Of a stretch of 64,000 nucleotides of DNA, positions 54,850 through 64,000 are shown piece by piece. This stretch comes from Elephas maximus indicus (taxonomy: Eukaryota; Chordata; Mammalia; Proboscidea; Elephantidae). The number at the start of each line of letters is the position of its first letter. Within the stretch, counting starts at the first letter, position 1. Made by a program: the position numbers and the translations under genes. The notes beneath the pieces are model-generated. The model was given only the letters and a program-made list of their open reading frames with translations. It made no database searches and was not told the DNA's origin. The DNA lies in NCBI RefSeq assembly GCF_024166365.1, contig NC_064823.1, positions 3,652,924 through 3,716,923 of the forward strand, given 5' to 3'.

Positions 54850-55717
54850 CCCTTTACCGCCACCTGTAAGAGGGAGCGCCATAACGACACTGCCTAAGAG
54901 GCTGGGCCGGGAGCCCGGTGCCCAGGGGTTTCTCCACTTGAAGACGCTCGATTCTGTGAAGTTGTTGGCACTTGAAGAAACAGCGGCGGGGTGGGGGGCG
55001 GGGGGGAGAACACACACACACGCGCTCCAGACGGAGGAGGGTCTTTCCTCCGTAGCTCCTTTAACCATTACCACATTGCAACTAGGAACTTCCAGGGCCT
55101 TCGGCGCGCCTTGTTTCCTGCCTGATAAGGAGCCCGCTGTCATTTGGGTTTGGTTAATCTCTGAATCACCCGACGCGCTCGGCGGTCCAGAGGAGGGTGT
55201 GAACGAAGCGCGCTGGGGTGGGACCCACAGTCCGGCGGAATCGGAGTCACATGACACCCCGTCGAGTCCGGGAAACCGGCTTGCGGAGGTTATGCGGGGC
55301 TGCGGCGACATCCTCGCTCCCGTGCGTGCTGCACTCGTGCGGCTCCGGGTGGCAAACTGGGTGAAGTGGGGACTAGAGGAAGTAGAGGAGCAAGAGCGTC
55401 AGAAACGCTTCTTCTGCTCTTCGGACGCTGACCCGACGAGGGACGACTGGCACTGCACGACGGACTTCCAAGTTGCCCTTAGCACACCTGGAGGTCAAGA
55501 GTGCAAAGCCCCCACAGGCGGCTTCCGTGGTCTGAAGTGTCCGCAAGAAGCCCGAGACGCCCAGGACCGCATGGCGCGCTCAGAGCTCGCCAAGTCGCGC
55601 ATAAGCAAAAGATAAACGCTGATGGGCCCGGGGGCTTGTTGGCTGGGACGCAGAGTTTGCGCGGACCCGGAGCGTCTTTCGTTTTAAGGAATCTTACTTC
55701 TGGGAAGGGACAGGGAA

Positions 55718-55727
55718 CTGTCAATCA
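55718..55727 (-). promoter_or_regulatory. PBX/PREP-like site (TGATTGACAG)
   Basis: The reverse strand of CTGTCAATCA equals the TGATTGACAG-type site bound by PBX/PREP (TALE) homeodomain pairs. Single short match, 360 bp before the start codon; function is inference. Confidence 0.4.
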
Positions 55728-55755
55728 GCGAGGGAGGGAGCGCACCGGCGCCGGG

Positions 55756-55763
55756 TGATGTCA
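55756..55763 (+). promoter_or_regulatory. CRE-like site (TGATGTCA)
   Basis: One mismatch to the palindromic TGACGTCA bound by CREB/ATF. It overlaps the upstream ATG at 55,758. Inference only. Confidence 0.35.
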
Positions 55764-56086
55764 GCGGATCAGCTGCTCGATAACAAAGAGGGGGTATTAC
55801 AGGAGAAAGTTGCAGCAGCGGCGGCGACCGCAGCGTCACCCGGGAGCCTCGGAGGCGAGGGGCAAGTGGGCGAAGGAAGGACGGCTGCTGCCGCAGCAGT
55901 TGAAGGCCAAGGAATTAGAAGGGCTGTAGGGGGAGGCAGTGCGAGCCAGCCCCGACTGCTCCTCCTCTTCCTCCTCCTCCTCCAAACTCGCAGGGCTGAG
56001 CCCCAGCGCTCGCTCAGCCGCCGGGAGCACCAGGAGGGACGGGAGGCAGCAGCGCGGCCCACAGCCGGGCAGGGTCCCCAGCCGCC
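55758..56086 (+). other. Likely 5' UTR with an upstream ATG whose frame overlaps the SETD7 start
   Basis: The ATG at 55,758 has G at -3 and T at +4 (moderate context). Its frame has no stop before 56,375 in genomic sequence, and is out of register with the SETD7 ATG at 56,087. If transcription starts upstream of 55,758, this would be an overlapping uORF. The frame is Ala/Gly/Arg-rich and probably reflects GC content. Confidence 0.4.
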
Positions 56087-56126
56087 ATGGATAGCGACGA
56101 TGAGATGGTGGAGGAGGCGGTGGAAG
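56087..56126 (+). CDS. SETD7: SETD7 exon 1 (coding start, partial gene)
   Basis: SETD7 (SET7/9) is a lysine methyltransferase that monomethylates histone H3 lysine 4 and several non-histone proteins in nucleus and cytoplasm; the full protein has MORN repeats and a C-terminal SET domain, encoded by later exons outside this window. The exon begins at gccgccATGG, an ideal Kozak context, and encodes 13 full codons, MDSDDEMVEEAVE, plus one base of the next codon (phase 1). These residues are the acidic N-terminus I recognise as SETD7. The exon ends at the donor AAG|GTACAA (GT at 56,127-56,128). The same frame runs on without stop only as intron. Other acidic proteins could share a short start, but 13 identical positions plus the CpG promoter make SETD7 the best call. 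Confidence 0.9.
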
Positions 56127-56817
56127 GTACAAGCATTTCTTCGGGGCCAGGAAAGGAGGCGCGGAGGGCTCGGAGCGCGGGAGGAGTGGCCGGCAGCGGC
56201 CGGCGCGGCACCGGGCCCCGCGGCCGCCACAGTCCGCTACGCGGGTGGCCGGCTGCCCGGCTCCGGTGGGGGCCGGGTAGCCACGGCTACGCCACTGGGG
56301 GCACGCAATGCGCGGCAAGGCGCAGGCCGGGAACCGGGCTCCGCCGGGCCGGAGCCCCTGGGGGGATACGGCTGATCCATCCCGCCCAGCCGCAGCCTGC
56401 ATCCGCCCTCGGAGTTGCGAATCCTGCCCGGCACCCCGGCCTCCCTCTTTTCGGGGATGGAGGAGCGGTGCGCAAGAAGGCAGACCCTAGGAGCGGTCTC
56501 CGTGAGTAATCCCCCTACCCCATTTTGGCCACCCCGAGCTCCTCTCCGTCGCCAGCCCTTTCCTTCCGCTCGGTGCTGCGCCCCGCGGCGCCCGAGGCCG
56601 GGCCTGGGTCAGTCCCCTGGCGCAGCGCACGGGGCCGGACCTGGCACGTGGCAGCCGTGGCCCGACGAGAAGATGAAATCATTGCGGGCCAGGGACCACA
56701 GTCCCGACTCGGGGCTTGAACGCGTACAGTCCGGCAGGCGGGTGACCCTTCCCTCTCCTGCCCTCGAGCGAACTCAGCCACACCGCCCCCTCCCCCTGCC
56801 TGCTTCCCAGTCCCGGT

Positions 56818-56838
56818 GCCGCCGCCGCCGCCGCCGCC
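56818..56838 (+). repeat. (GCC)7 trinucleotide repeat in SETD7 intron 1
   Basis: Seven uninterrupted GCC units within the CpG island, 690 bp after the exon 1 donor. Confidence 0.95.
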
Positions 56839-58429
56839 ACGCTGTGCAGGCGCGCCGCAAGCCGGGACTGAAATTGCTGGGTGATACTTAACTTTCTGAA
56901 TTCCACGCAGTTGGCTGTGGGTGATATCACCGCTTTGGTGTCGTGTTTCTCCGCCCCTTCTCTTCTAGCGCCCCTCCCCCGACTTTTGTTGCCACTTTGT
57001 TTTGCTGAGTTTCTCCACCTCTCGCTAGTTCTAAAAAAACGAGGTGGGGACGTTATACAATCTCCTTGTTTGTACCCTGAAGTGTTATGATTTTGTACAG
57101 TGAATATTGGAAAATACTCTTTAGCGTATTTATTTATTTGGTTTTACCCCCAGACGGTACGTCGTGATGTTTTGCAATGTTGTGTGGTATTATTCCAGAA
57201 CATTTTAAACCAGGCATCTAAGTAAATAAATTTTTAGGCGTTGGTTGAATCTTGTTTCTATCTAATTGGTGTAAACAAGTTTTTCACAAACAGTAAAGAA
57301 AAAGTGGTGACATCGTACCAATGTATTAGGGCACATAGTTGTTTCTTCTTTGAGGCACGAAATACATTTTTATATTTTTATAAAACAGAATTGATTCCTT
57401 TTGAAGTACACCAGAGGTTTTAAGATGACATAAAGTAGAATAGTATTTCTGAATTCTCTAAAAGGTATCCATTTTAATGTAACTTGTAAAATTTCTTATT
57501 TCTTCATCCAGCATCAAAGCCAGCATGTAATTTTTTTTTTAAGTTAAGAAAATTTGCATAATGATTTGAACTCACAGAGCTATGTATCAATCTAATAAGT
57601 AAAGCTCATGTGGGGGCATACTGGGGTCCAAAGACATTCAGTTGATCCATAGGAAGCCTTCTTAGAATTTAAAAGTTACTGACTTCTTGTGCTTCCTTGT
57701 TACAAAAAAAAAAAAAAAAGAAGAAGGATGAAAATGCTGTTCTCAGATTGATGGGTTTTGCTCTCATTATTCAAAGGTTAGGTTTACTTGTAAAAATTTA
57801 AAGTAAACCCTTGGTAACAGCAGTGCTCTCCAGACTGAAGCACCTTCCCCTTTGAAGACCTGTGTCCCCTGGTCCTTAGGCTCATTTGCAGAATGTAAAC
57901 AAGTGGCTTTAGAAATGTATGGGTGTTGTTTTTGAGATTGTCTGGTGGATTAGAATCAGGGCAAGTTCTTACTAGTTTTCTAGGGTGACCATATGCATTA
58001 TTGTCCAAATCAGAACACTTCTGAGATGAGAGGGGGAACTATTAATAAACCTTGAATGTCTGGGCCAATCCAGGACACATGGTGACTCAATTGTACCTAA
58101 CTGTAAACAGAGGAACTCAGAACCTTTCCAAGTCCTTAGGCGAGTCTCAGGCTCAAACTGGAGCAGTGTCTAGGCACGGACAGTAAACTGCACCCCCGGG
58201 CTTTTCTCCATTCATTCTTAGTGCTGTCTATAATGCCCTTGACTTCATCACCCAACACATGCATGAGACAATGTGGTAAACTTTCCCAAAGAGAAGCTAG
58301 TCTGAATATTTTGGTTTTTTAAGTTCTATCTCCTCTACCTTACCCTCCGTAAACAGAGCCTCTGTTCTCAATAGTTTCATTGTCATAGCTATTGTTATAA
58401 TTTACTTGTAAATTATAACTGTTTTCATG

Positions 58430-58625
58430 ATGTGCAGGCTCGGTGCTAAGTGTTTCATATCTATTTTCCATTCAGTCTTATGAGGTGGGTGCTCATATGA
58501 TCCTGATTTTACAGAGGAGGGAACTGAGGCAAGAGAAGTTAACTAATCCAAGGTCACGTAGCTAGGTGGGGAGACAGATACGGAGCCTTCAGAACCCCAC
58601 TCTACTACCATCTCATACTGTCTCC
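58430..58625 (-). mobile_element. MIR SINE
   Basis: Good complement-of-MIR order: 'ctcggtgctaagtgtttcatatc', 'cttatgaggtgggtgctcatat', 'ttttacagaggagggaactgaggcaagagaagttaac', 'ccaaggtcacgtagctagg'. In SETD7 intron 1. Confidence 0.85.
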
Positions 58626-59872
58626 CCACATTTTTTCTTTCTAATGGGCCTGTCAAGTATATAAAATAGTTGTTTACAAACTGAATTTGGAAGCGACAGT
58701 TAAATGTTATGCAGTTATTATTCTTTATCAGTATAACTCATTAAAGGTTGAATCTGGTAGAATTCAGGGAGAAAGGTGTGTATAGACCCTAGCTTTACTG
58801 TAGAAAACTAATTCTCTCTGGTTGTTATTTACTCGCAATCTGCTAATTTTTTCAACTGTTTTCTCAGCACGTTTCCTTTGGGTTATTAAGCATCATTCCT
58901 TAAATTAGCTAAAATAGTTAAGATGCAGGGTGACTTTCAGAAAATGTATTTAGGGAAAGAAAATGTAACTTACTAAGCCTGCAACAGACATCCTTTGTCT
59001 TCTTTTTCTTCCTCCTTAGAAATTTACTCTCGGGAAGAAACTGATTTCAATGTCTTTGGTCACATCATAGACTTTTTGGTTCTCTGTTAAGGGTGGAATT
59101 GTAGCTCAGGTGAAGTTCTAAACTCAGAGTGGACGAATCCCTAAGGGGAGGGTGGGCCAGGAGGGAGCACTCTGTACCTGTGTCTGCTGGGCTCCTTTGG
59201 GAAGGCGGCAAGCCCTGGGCCTCAGAGGCCCTAAGGACACCTCGTGAGCTCCTGCTGTGGCTTTTTGAAAACTCTGAGGCTCAGTGGTTCAATGGAGAGT
59301 GATGTTTGGTTTTCCAATGTTATTCTTCAAGGCCCTGGGGAGCAGAAATATTTATTACTGTATCTATTTCTTTGTCTACCCATAGATACAAAGGTGAATA
59401 CAATATGGCCCCTAATACAGTTTCAGATAAATACATCATATCTATACAGATGAATTGTGGTGGTTGAGAGAAAGCGAAAACTTACTTCCAGCTTGGGGAA
59501 ATAAGTGGAGAGAGATTTCTCAGAAGTGATACAGAGTTGAAGGGGAACCTCCTAAGTAAAGACGTAGAGGTATGGAATTATGGAGGCATATTCACAGACT
59601 AATCACTCAGTTCTCCTATAATATAGGGCTTGAAGAGGAAAAGTGCAGGGTGAGATAGGGAAAGGAGGCTGGGCCCAGCTCACAGGCTAAGAACGTGGAC
59701 TCTGCTGGAAGCCGTAGGACGCCATGGAGGCTCTAGAGCTGGGAATGACCGGATCGGAGCTTTGCTCTGGGAAAGTTGACAGGCAATGGTAAGCAGGGCA
59801 GTAAGAGGGGCTGAAACCGCAGGTAAGGTGGGTACTTAAAAGGCACTTTCCAACAGCCCCAATGGGCAGTTC

Positions 59873-60079
59873 AAAACCAAAAACCAAACCCATTGCCACT
59901 GAGTTGATTTTAAGTCATAGCGACTCTATAGGATAGAGTAGAAGTACCCCATAGGGTGCTGTAATCTTTACAGGAGCAAAGTGGCACATCTTTCCCCCAC
60001 AGAGCTGCTGGTGCGTTCGAATCACTGACTTTCCAGTTAACAACTGAACACTTTAACCACTATGCCACCAGGGCTCCTC
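59873..60079 (-). mobile_element. AfroSINE, long type
   Basis: Reverse copy from 'aaaaaccaaacccattgcc' to 'accactatgccaccagggctcc' with the 'gctgtaatctttacaggagc' block. Confidence 0.9.
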
Positions 60080-60463
60080 GATTGGCGGTTATGAGGGCCC
60101 AGATCAGCGACCGTGGCAGAAGAAAATGGAAAGGCCTAGAAACATGTACGAGACACTGAGGAAGAATGCTCAGAAAGGGGAAATATCAGAATTCCATGAC
60201 TAAGGTGCCAGGAATGAAAATAACCATCTCAGGGTTTCACTGTCTTACTCCCTCAGCATATTAAGAATATGTATATATTTTATTAACGGTTCTACTTGCC
60301 TCCAATAAGATGGCTAGTGCTCTTGTATCTAAGAAAAATGCATGCTGTACTGATAGCACCCTCTCCGTGTGGGCCACACATTCAAATTATGGCCCTAACA
60401 ACGAATAATTGAGCTCTCACAAAGAATTAATCTTAAAAATCAAGTTGTGTATAAATACATTAA

Positions 60464-60675
60464 GAGGAGTCCCGGTACACAATAGTGAAGTGCTCAGCTG
60501 CTAACCGAAAGGTCCGCGGTTCAAACCCACCACCCCTTCTGCTGGAGAAAGATGTGACAGTCAGCTTTCATAAAGATTACAGCTTTGGAAACCCTAGAGG
60601 GCCCTTCTCGGTCCTGTAGGGTCTCTATGCATCAGAATCGACTCGATGGCAATGAGGTTTGGTTTTTTGGTTTAT
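60464..60675 (+). mobile_element. AfroSINE, long type
   Basis: 'gaggagtcccggtacacaatagtgaagtgctcagctg', 'gttcaaacccacc', 'cataaagattacagctttggaaacc', 'gactcgatggcaatgagg'. Confidence 0.9.
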
Positions 60676-60720
60676 AGATACATGATCATGAGGGTATGTT
60701 CTTTGCGTTAAACAGAATAA

Positions 60721-60888
60721 AAAAACAAAAGCCAAACCCATTGCCATCGAGTTGATTCCAACTCATAGTGACCCTATAGGACAGAGCTGAACTGCCCCTC
60801 TAGGGTCTCCAAGGAATGGCTGGTAGATTCGAACTGCCAACGTATTGGTTAACAGCCGAGCTCTTTACCACTGTGCCACCAGGACTCC
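60721..60888 (-). mobile_element. AfroSINE with 11-bp TSD
   Basis: Reverse full-length copy flanked by perfect AAACAGAATAA (60,710-60,720 and 60,889-60,899). Confidence 0.94.
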
Positions 60889-61650
60889 AAACAGAATAAG
60901 CTCACCTTTTATTATTAATAGTACCTTTTTTTTTATTATTATTTTTAAAGCTGTATTCTATTCTACAAAACCAACAGTGTGTGTAAGGGCCTCTTCTGAG
61001 GGAAACAGACACGCACACACACTACTCCCAGATCTCCTGTGAGTAAGCCTGAGGCAGAGCTTCTTTCCAGAAGCAGCTGGGTGCCTGATCTGGAGAGAAT
61101 TTTCTTTGCTGAGACGTTACCATCACCACGCAGAATACAGGGCTGACTGTTACCAGGTTAAGGAAAAAGCTCAGAGGGGAGAAATTTAAATTTCTGTCTG
61201 CTTGATAGTTAATGATCTTTAGAACAAAGTGAAAAAGTAGACTTGTGACACTGTTGCAGTTTTTTCCTCCAACTTCTGTAAATGTTTAAAGTCATTCTGT
61301 GGCTATATAGATGGTACATTAACTGGGACAGCGTTATAACCACAGAGCAATCATTCGAGTTAATTTACCCTGTTGTTTGGGCCTGACGCTCGCCCTCTGT
61401 TTAGTGGGAACTGGCCGTGTGGCTCTTGGCAGACATGGTGCATTTTACAAACTGACCTCAATCTGAGAGGGAGGGCTGGTGTTTCCCTTTGAGTTAGGTA
61501 ACACTTGGAAGGGGTAGGAATTTACAGCCAGGATATGCTGTTGAAAGTCTTGGGGGTTCTAAGAGAATTATATTAACTACTAAGACATCTTCCACTTCTC
61601 TACCGGGGACCTGGGGGTGCCTACCTTTTTAGAGGCACCTTCTTCCACTC
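60889..61650. other. Intron stretch without repeat or exon seen
   Basis: A T/A-rich tract at 60,925-60,950 and a short CA-like run at 61,010-61,022; nothing else recognised. Confidence 0.4.
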
Positions 61651-61858
61651 TCAGTCCCTGAGTGATGCAGTTGGACTGTGGACTGCTAACCTAAAGGCTA
61701 GTTGTTTGGACCCACCCAGCAGTGCTGCAGAGGAGAGGCCTGGGGATCGGCTTTCATAAAGATCACAGCCAAGACAGCTCTGTGGACCAAGCAGCTCTCC
61801 TGTGTAATACATGGAGTAGCCACGGGTCTGAATCGACTCAAAGGCAACAGGCTGGTTT
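61651..61858 (+). mobile_element. AfroSINE variant
   Basis: 'tcagtccctgagtgatgcagttgg', 'acccacccagcagtgctgcagaggagaggcctggggatcgg', 'gattcacagcc'-like block, 'atcgactcaaaggcaacagg'. Confidence 0.82.
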
Positions 61859-61984
61859 TGTTGTTGTTTTCCATCCACCACCAGCAAGGAGGAAAGGGCT
61901 TTCTGCCATTTGCCCTAATTTAGAGAAACAGGAATTGAAAGATTTGGGAGAGGAGTTTCCAGCGTTCATCACCAGTTCAGAGTG

Positions 61985-62135
61985 GCTGATGTGATTCTTG
62001 GGCAAGTCATGGAGCCTCCCTGCTTTAACATCCTCGTCTGTAAGACGGAAATTTGGAGGATTGTTGTGAGGTTTGCCTTAGATAACAGGAAAGCGCAAAA
62101 CCCAGTGCTACATACATGGTAGGTGCGTAAACTTT
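61985..62135 (+). mobile_element. MIR SINE
   Basis: 'gtgattcttgggcaagtcatggagcctccctgc', 'ctcgtctgtaagacggaaattt', 'aggattgttgtgaggtttg', 'acatggtaggtgcgtaa'. Confidence 0.75.
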
Positions 62136-62486
62136 TTCTGTATCTCAGTATGTTGCATGATCCTGTTGCCCACGTGGTATTTGAATAGCATACCAGAAGC
62201 TCTTGTAGCACCAGGGCTGAAAGGGGATGTGAGGACACAGCAGCCCAGCCTTTTCTCTACATTTTTTTCTTTGCAAAGTCTCTCTGTTGTTGTTTTAGGT
62301 ATAAAGTTCTACTGCTGGGAAAAATGCGCCAGGCTATTAAATATTCAGGGTAGAAATCTTGAATGATCGCAACTGTTCATTTCTAGCTCCCGGTAATTGA
62401 TCACTTCATCCTCCTTTTCAGAGGATGAGAAGAAAACAAAATAAAACAAATGAGCCAACAAAGGGTCCTGCTGAGGTCTGATAGGA

Positions 62487-62695
62487 AGTCCCTGGGTTGT
62501 ATATAAATGGTTAACACACTCAGCTGCTAAGCTTAAGGTTAGACGTTCAGGTTCCTTCAGAGGTGCCTTGGAAGAAAGACCTGGCAAGCTACTGCTGAAA
62601 AATAGGCTATTGACAGTTCTATGGATCACAGTTCTATTTTGACACACACAAAGTTGCCGTGTGTTGGAGTCCACTGGACGACAACTGGTCAACTG
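62487..62695 (+). mobile_element. AfroSINE variant
   Basis: 'aggaagtccctgggttgtatataaatggttaacacactcagctgc', 'cttggaagaaagacctggc', 'gaaaaataggctattgac', 'ccactggacgacaactgg'. Confidence 0.82.
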
Positions 62696-63069
62696 GAGTT
62701 TTGATGGGGGGATTCCAGAGCTTTCTCCCAATAAGCAAGCTAAAAACCTTTATCATGGCAGGGAAGGGCCACACATGCGGGCAACTCCTAAAGACAGTGC
62801 TACTAGAGAAGCAGGAATCATTCAGTGGCCCTTCTCTGTTCCTCTCTCCCAAGGCAGTAAGAGGATGATGGGACTTGTTCACTGGCCTGTTGAAAGAGTG
62901 GTTGCGACAGTGTCCTTCGTGGAGCGGGGTTGATATTTTGTTCTCATGTCAGTTGGGATCAGTCCTGTTCCTTAAGGACTTTTAAAGTTTTTGCTAATAT
63001 ATCTAAAGTCCGTGCTAAGGGTGAAACTTCAGTGTTTTATTCAGAAATAGGACAGAACTATTGTGACTG

Positions 63070-63385
63070 GTGCCCTGGCGGCACAGCGATTATGTGCTTA
63101 GCTGCTAACCAGAAGGCCAGCAGTTCGAACCGCCAACTGGCTTCCCAGGAGAAAATGTGGCAGTCTGCTTCCCTAAAGATTACAGCCTTGGAAACCCGAT
63201 AGTCTGCTTCCCTAAAGATTACAGCCTTGGAAGCCCGATAGTCTGCTTCCCTAAAGATTACAGCCTTGGAAGCCCGATAGTCTGCTTCCCTAAAGATTAC
63301 AGCCTTGGAACCCGATGGGGCAGCTCTACGGTGTCCTATAGGGTTGCTGAGTCTGGACCGACGCAACAGCAATGGGTACTGTGAC
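63070..63385 (+). mobile_element. AfroSINE with an internal 39-bp tandem expansion
   Basis: Normal head ('ggtgccctggcggcacagcg', 'gttcgaaccgcc') and tail ('gtcctatagggttgctgag', 'gacgcaacagcaatggg'), but the body block is present four times. Confidence 0.92.
63162..63316 (+). repeat. 39-bp tandem repeat, 4 units, inside an AfroSINE
   Basis: Units start 'agtctgcttccctaaagatt' at 63,162, 63,201, 63,240 and 63,279 (39, 39, 39 and 38 bp). Near-identical, with only a terminal substitution and one deletion. Confidence 0.95.
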
Positions 63386-64000
63386 TGAGGGAAGATGGAA
63401 ATAAATGTGCATTGGGTTTTTCCCCTTAGTGTTCATGTTTATTTTACTAAAGTGGACTGACAAACTTTATCCAACATTAACTTTTTCTAAAATCTGAAAA
63501 TGTGTGAACTGTTTTCTACGAGGAAAACATTTTCAACAAACAAGTAAATACTTTAATGGGAGGCTAAAATGATTATTCTGATATTTATACCAAAACCAAA
63601 AGTAGGAAGCTGAATTTATAGGAATATTAATGGCTGTGTTTAATTTGATTCCAGCATTTCATAAAAGCAAATTTTTAGCTGTACACTGTGATTTTTTTAT
63701 AAAAAAGGAAAAAATATAGATTTAACATTTAAAAAAGTAGAAATAACATAAGTAGATATTTAGAAAATAATTGTCCAAATTATTTATGTGACTCAAGTGT
63801 CATTCAATTATGTCACATGCAGTTGGGTTTTGAGAGAGAGGAAAGCAAGTGTGGCCTAGTTCCCTCCAGGCCATTAATTTTCTAGCCCTTGATAAAAAAA
63901 GTTTTTGTTAAGTATAAAGGAATTATATCTATTGTGATTTTATTTAAGTTGGCATGATTTATTGTAATATATTCTACTAATCTATACAGTCAGATGTAGT

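Larger units (their letters stand above)
54850..56900 (+). promoter_or_regulatory. SETD7: CpG island promoter of SETD7
   Basis: Sharp rise in G+C and CpG against an AT-rich background, with a GC-box-like run (gggtggggggcggggg, 54,990-55,005), no clear TATA box, and a polypyrimidine (TCC)n tract in the likely 5' UTR (55,959-55,983). The island covers the first exon and the first ~770 bp of intron 1, as usual for a broadly expressed gene. The exact start site is not visible; a region around 55,650-55,800 is plausible. Confidence 0.85.
56127..64000 (+). other. SETD7: SETD7 intron 1 (5' part)
   Basis: Starts at the GT donor and continues past the window edge. No sequence encoding the MORN-repeat part expected in exon 2 was found up to 64,000. 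The first ~770 bp are CpG island; the rest is AT-rich, with MIR and AfroSINE copies and long stretches (56,900-58,430; 58,626-59,872; 60,889-61,650; 63,386-64,000) in which I see no repeat or exon. Confidence 0.8.

Noticed and set aside
55755-56402. Long overlapping open frames on both strands of the CpG island (up to 206 codons)
   Set aside because: They occur in several frames at once, are Ala/Arg/Pro/Gly-rich, and cross the SETD7 start and donor. This is what stop-poor GC-rich DNA gives.
63162-63316. Direct repeats read as a CRISPR-like array
   Set aside because: Units are contiguous without spacers and lie inside a SINE in a mammalian intron.
1541-63385. tRNA-like heads with A- and B-box text in AfroSINEs
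   Set aside because: They are SINE 5' ends followed by RTE-type tails, present in dozens of diverged copies; no cloverleaf-forming tRNA gene was found.
56127-64000. Search for SETD7 exon 2 (MORN-repeat coding)
   Set aside because: No acidic/MORN-type coding sequence with an acceptor was found, so exon 2 lies beyond the window.

Overview
The window is mammalian, and almost certainly from an afrotherian, most likely an elephant. The evidence is about 40 AfroSINE copies (a tRNA-like head plus an RTE-type tail), a large RTE (BovB-type) LINE, L1 copies with a characteristic 3' UTR, and many ERVL and MaLR LTRs. Family names come from recognition of sequence features; no database search was run.

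Only one host gene can be supported. At 56,087 a perfect Kozak context opens a short exon encoding MDSDDEMVEEAVE, which I recognise as the start of SETD7 (SET7/9 lysine methyltransferase). The exon ends at a GT donor at 56,127. It lies in a CpG island of about 2 kb (roughly 54,850-56,900). Everything to the right, at least to 64,000, is SETD7 intron 1; exon 2 is not in the window. Everything to the left (1-54,850) is intergenic DNA upstream of the promoter, where no host exon was recognised.

Layout. 1-3,243: AfroSINEs, a MaLR LTR piece and a MIR. 3,244-13,670: a complete but dead ERVL provirus on the minus strand (two LTRs of about 555 bp, a tRNA-Leu-like primer site, gag, protease, RT, RNase H and integrase remnants). 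It has been split by six younger insertions (two MaLR LTRs, three L1 pieces and one AfroSINE). 13,671-19,985: small repeats, a solo ERVL LTR, a MaLR LTR and a MER5-like hAT. 19,986-27,650: an RTE LINE on the minus strand containing a 4.8 kb L1, itself carrying another L1 tail, plus a second retroposon. 27,651-43,379: mostly old sequence with MaLR, ERVL, L2, MIR, hAT and AfroSINE pieces, including a MaLR element with internal sequence. 43,380-47,195: a 3.6 kb L1 inside an AfroSINE. 47,196-54,849: AfroSINE-dense DNA with tandem SINE pairs and two minisatellites. 54,850-64,000: the SETD7 promoter, exon 1 and intron 1.

No previously undescribed gene system is visible. The most informative signals are historical: many target-site duplications (TSDs) that order the insertions, an L1 copy carrying a 21-nt 3' transduction, AfroSINE pairs sharing one TSD, a 39-bp unit amplified inside an AfroSINE in SETD7 intron 1, and an upstream frame that overlaps the SETD7 start. 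The repeat ORFs are remnants, and the GC-rich ORFs of the CpG island are probably compositional.
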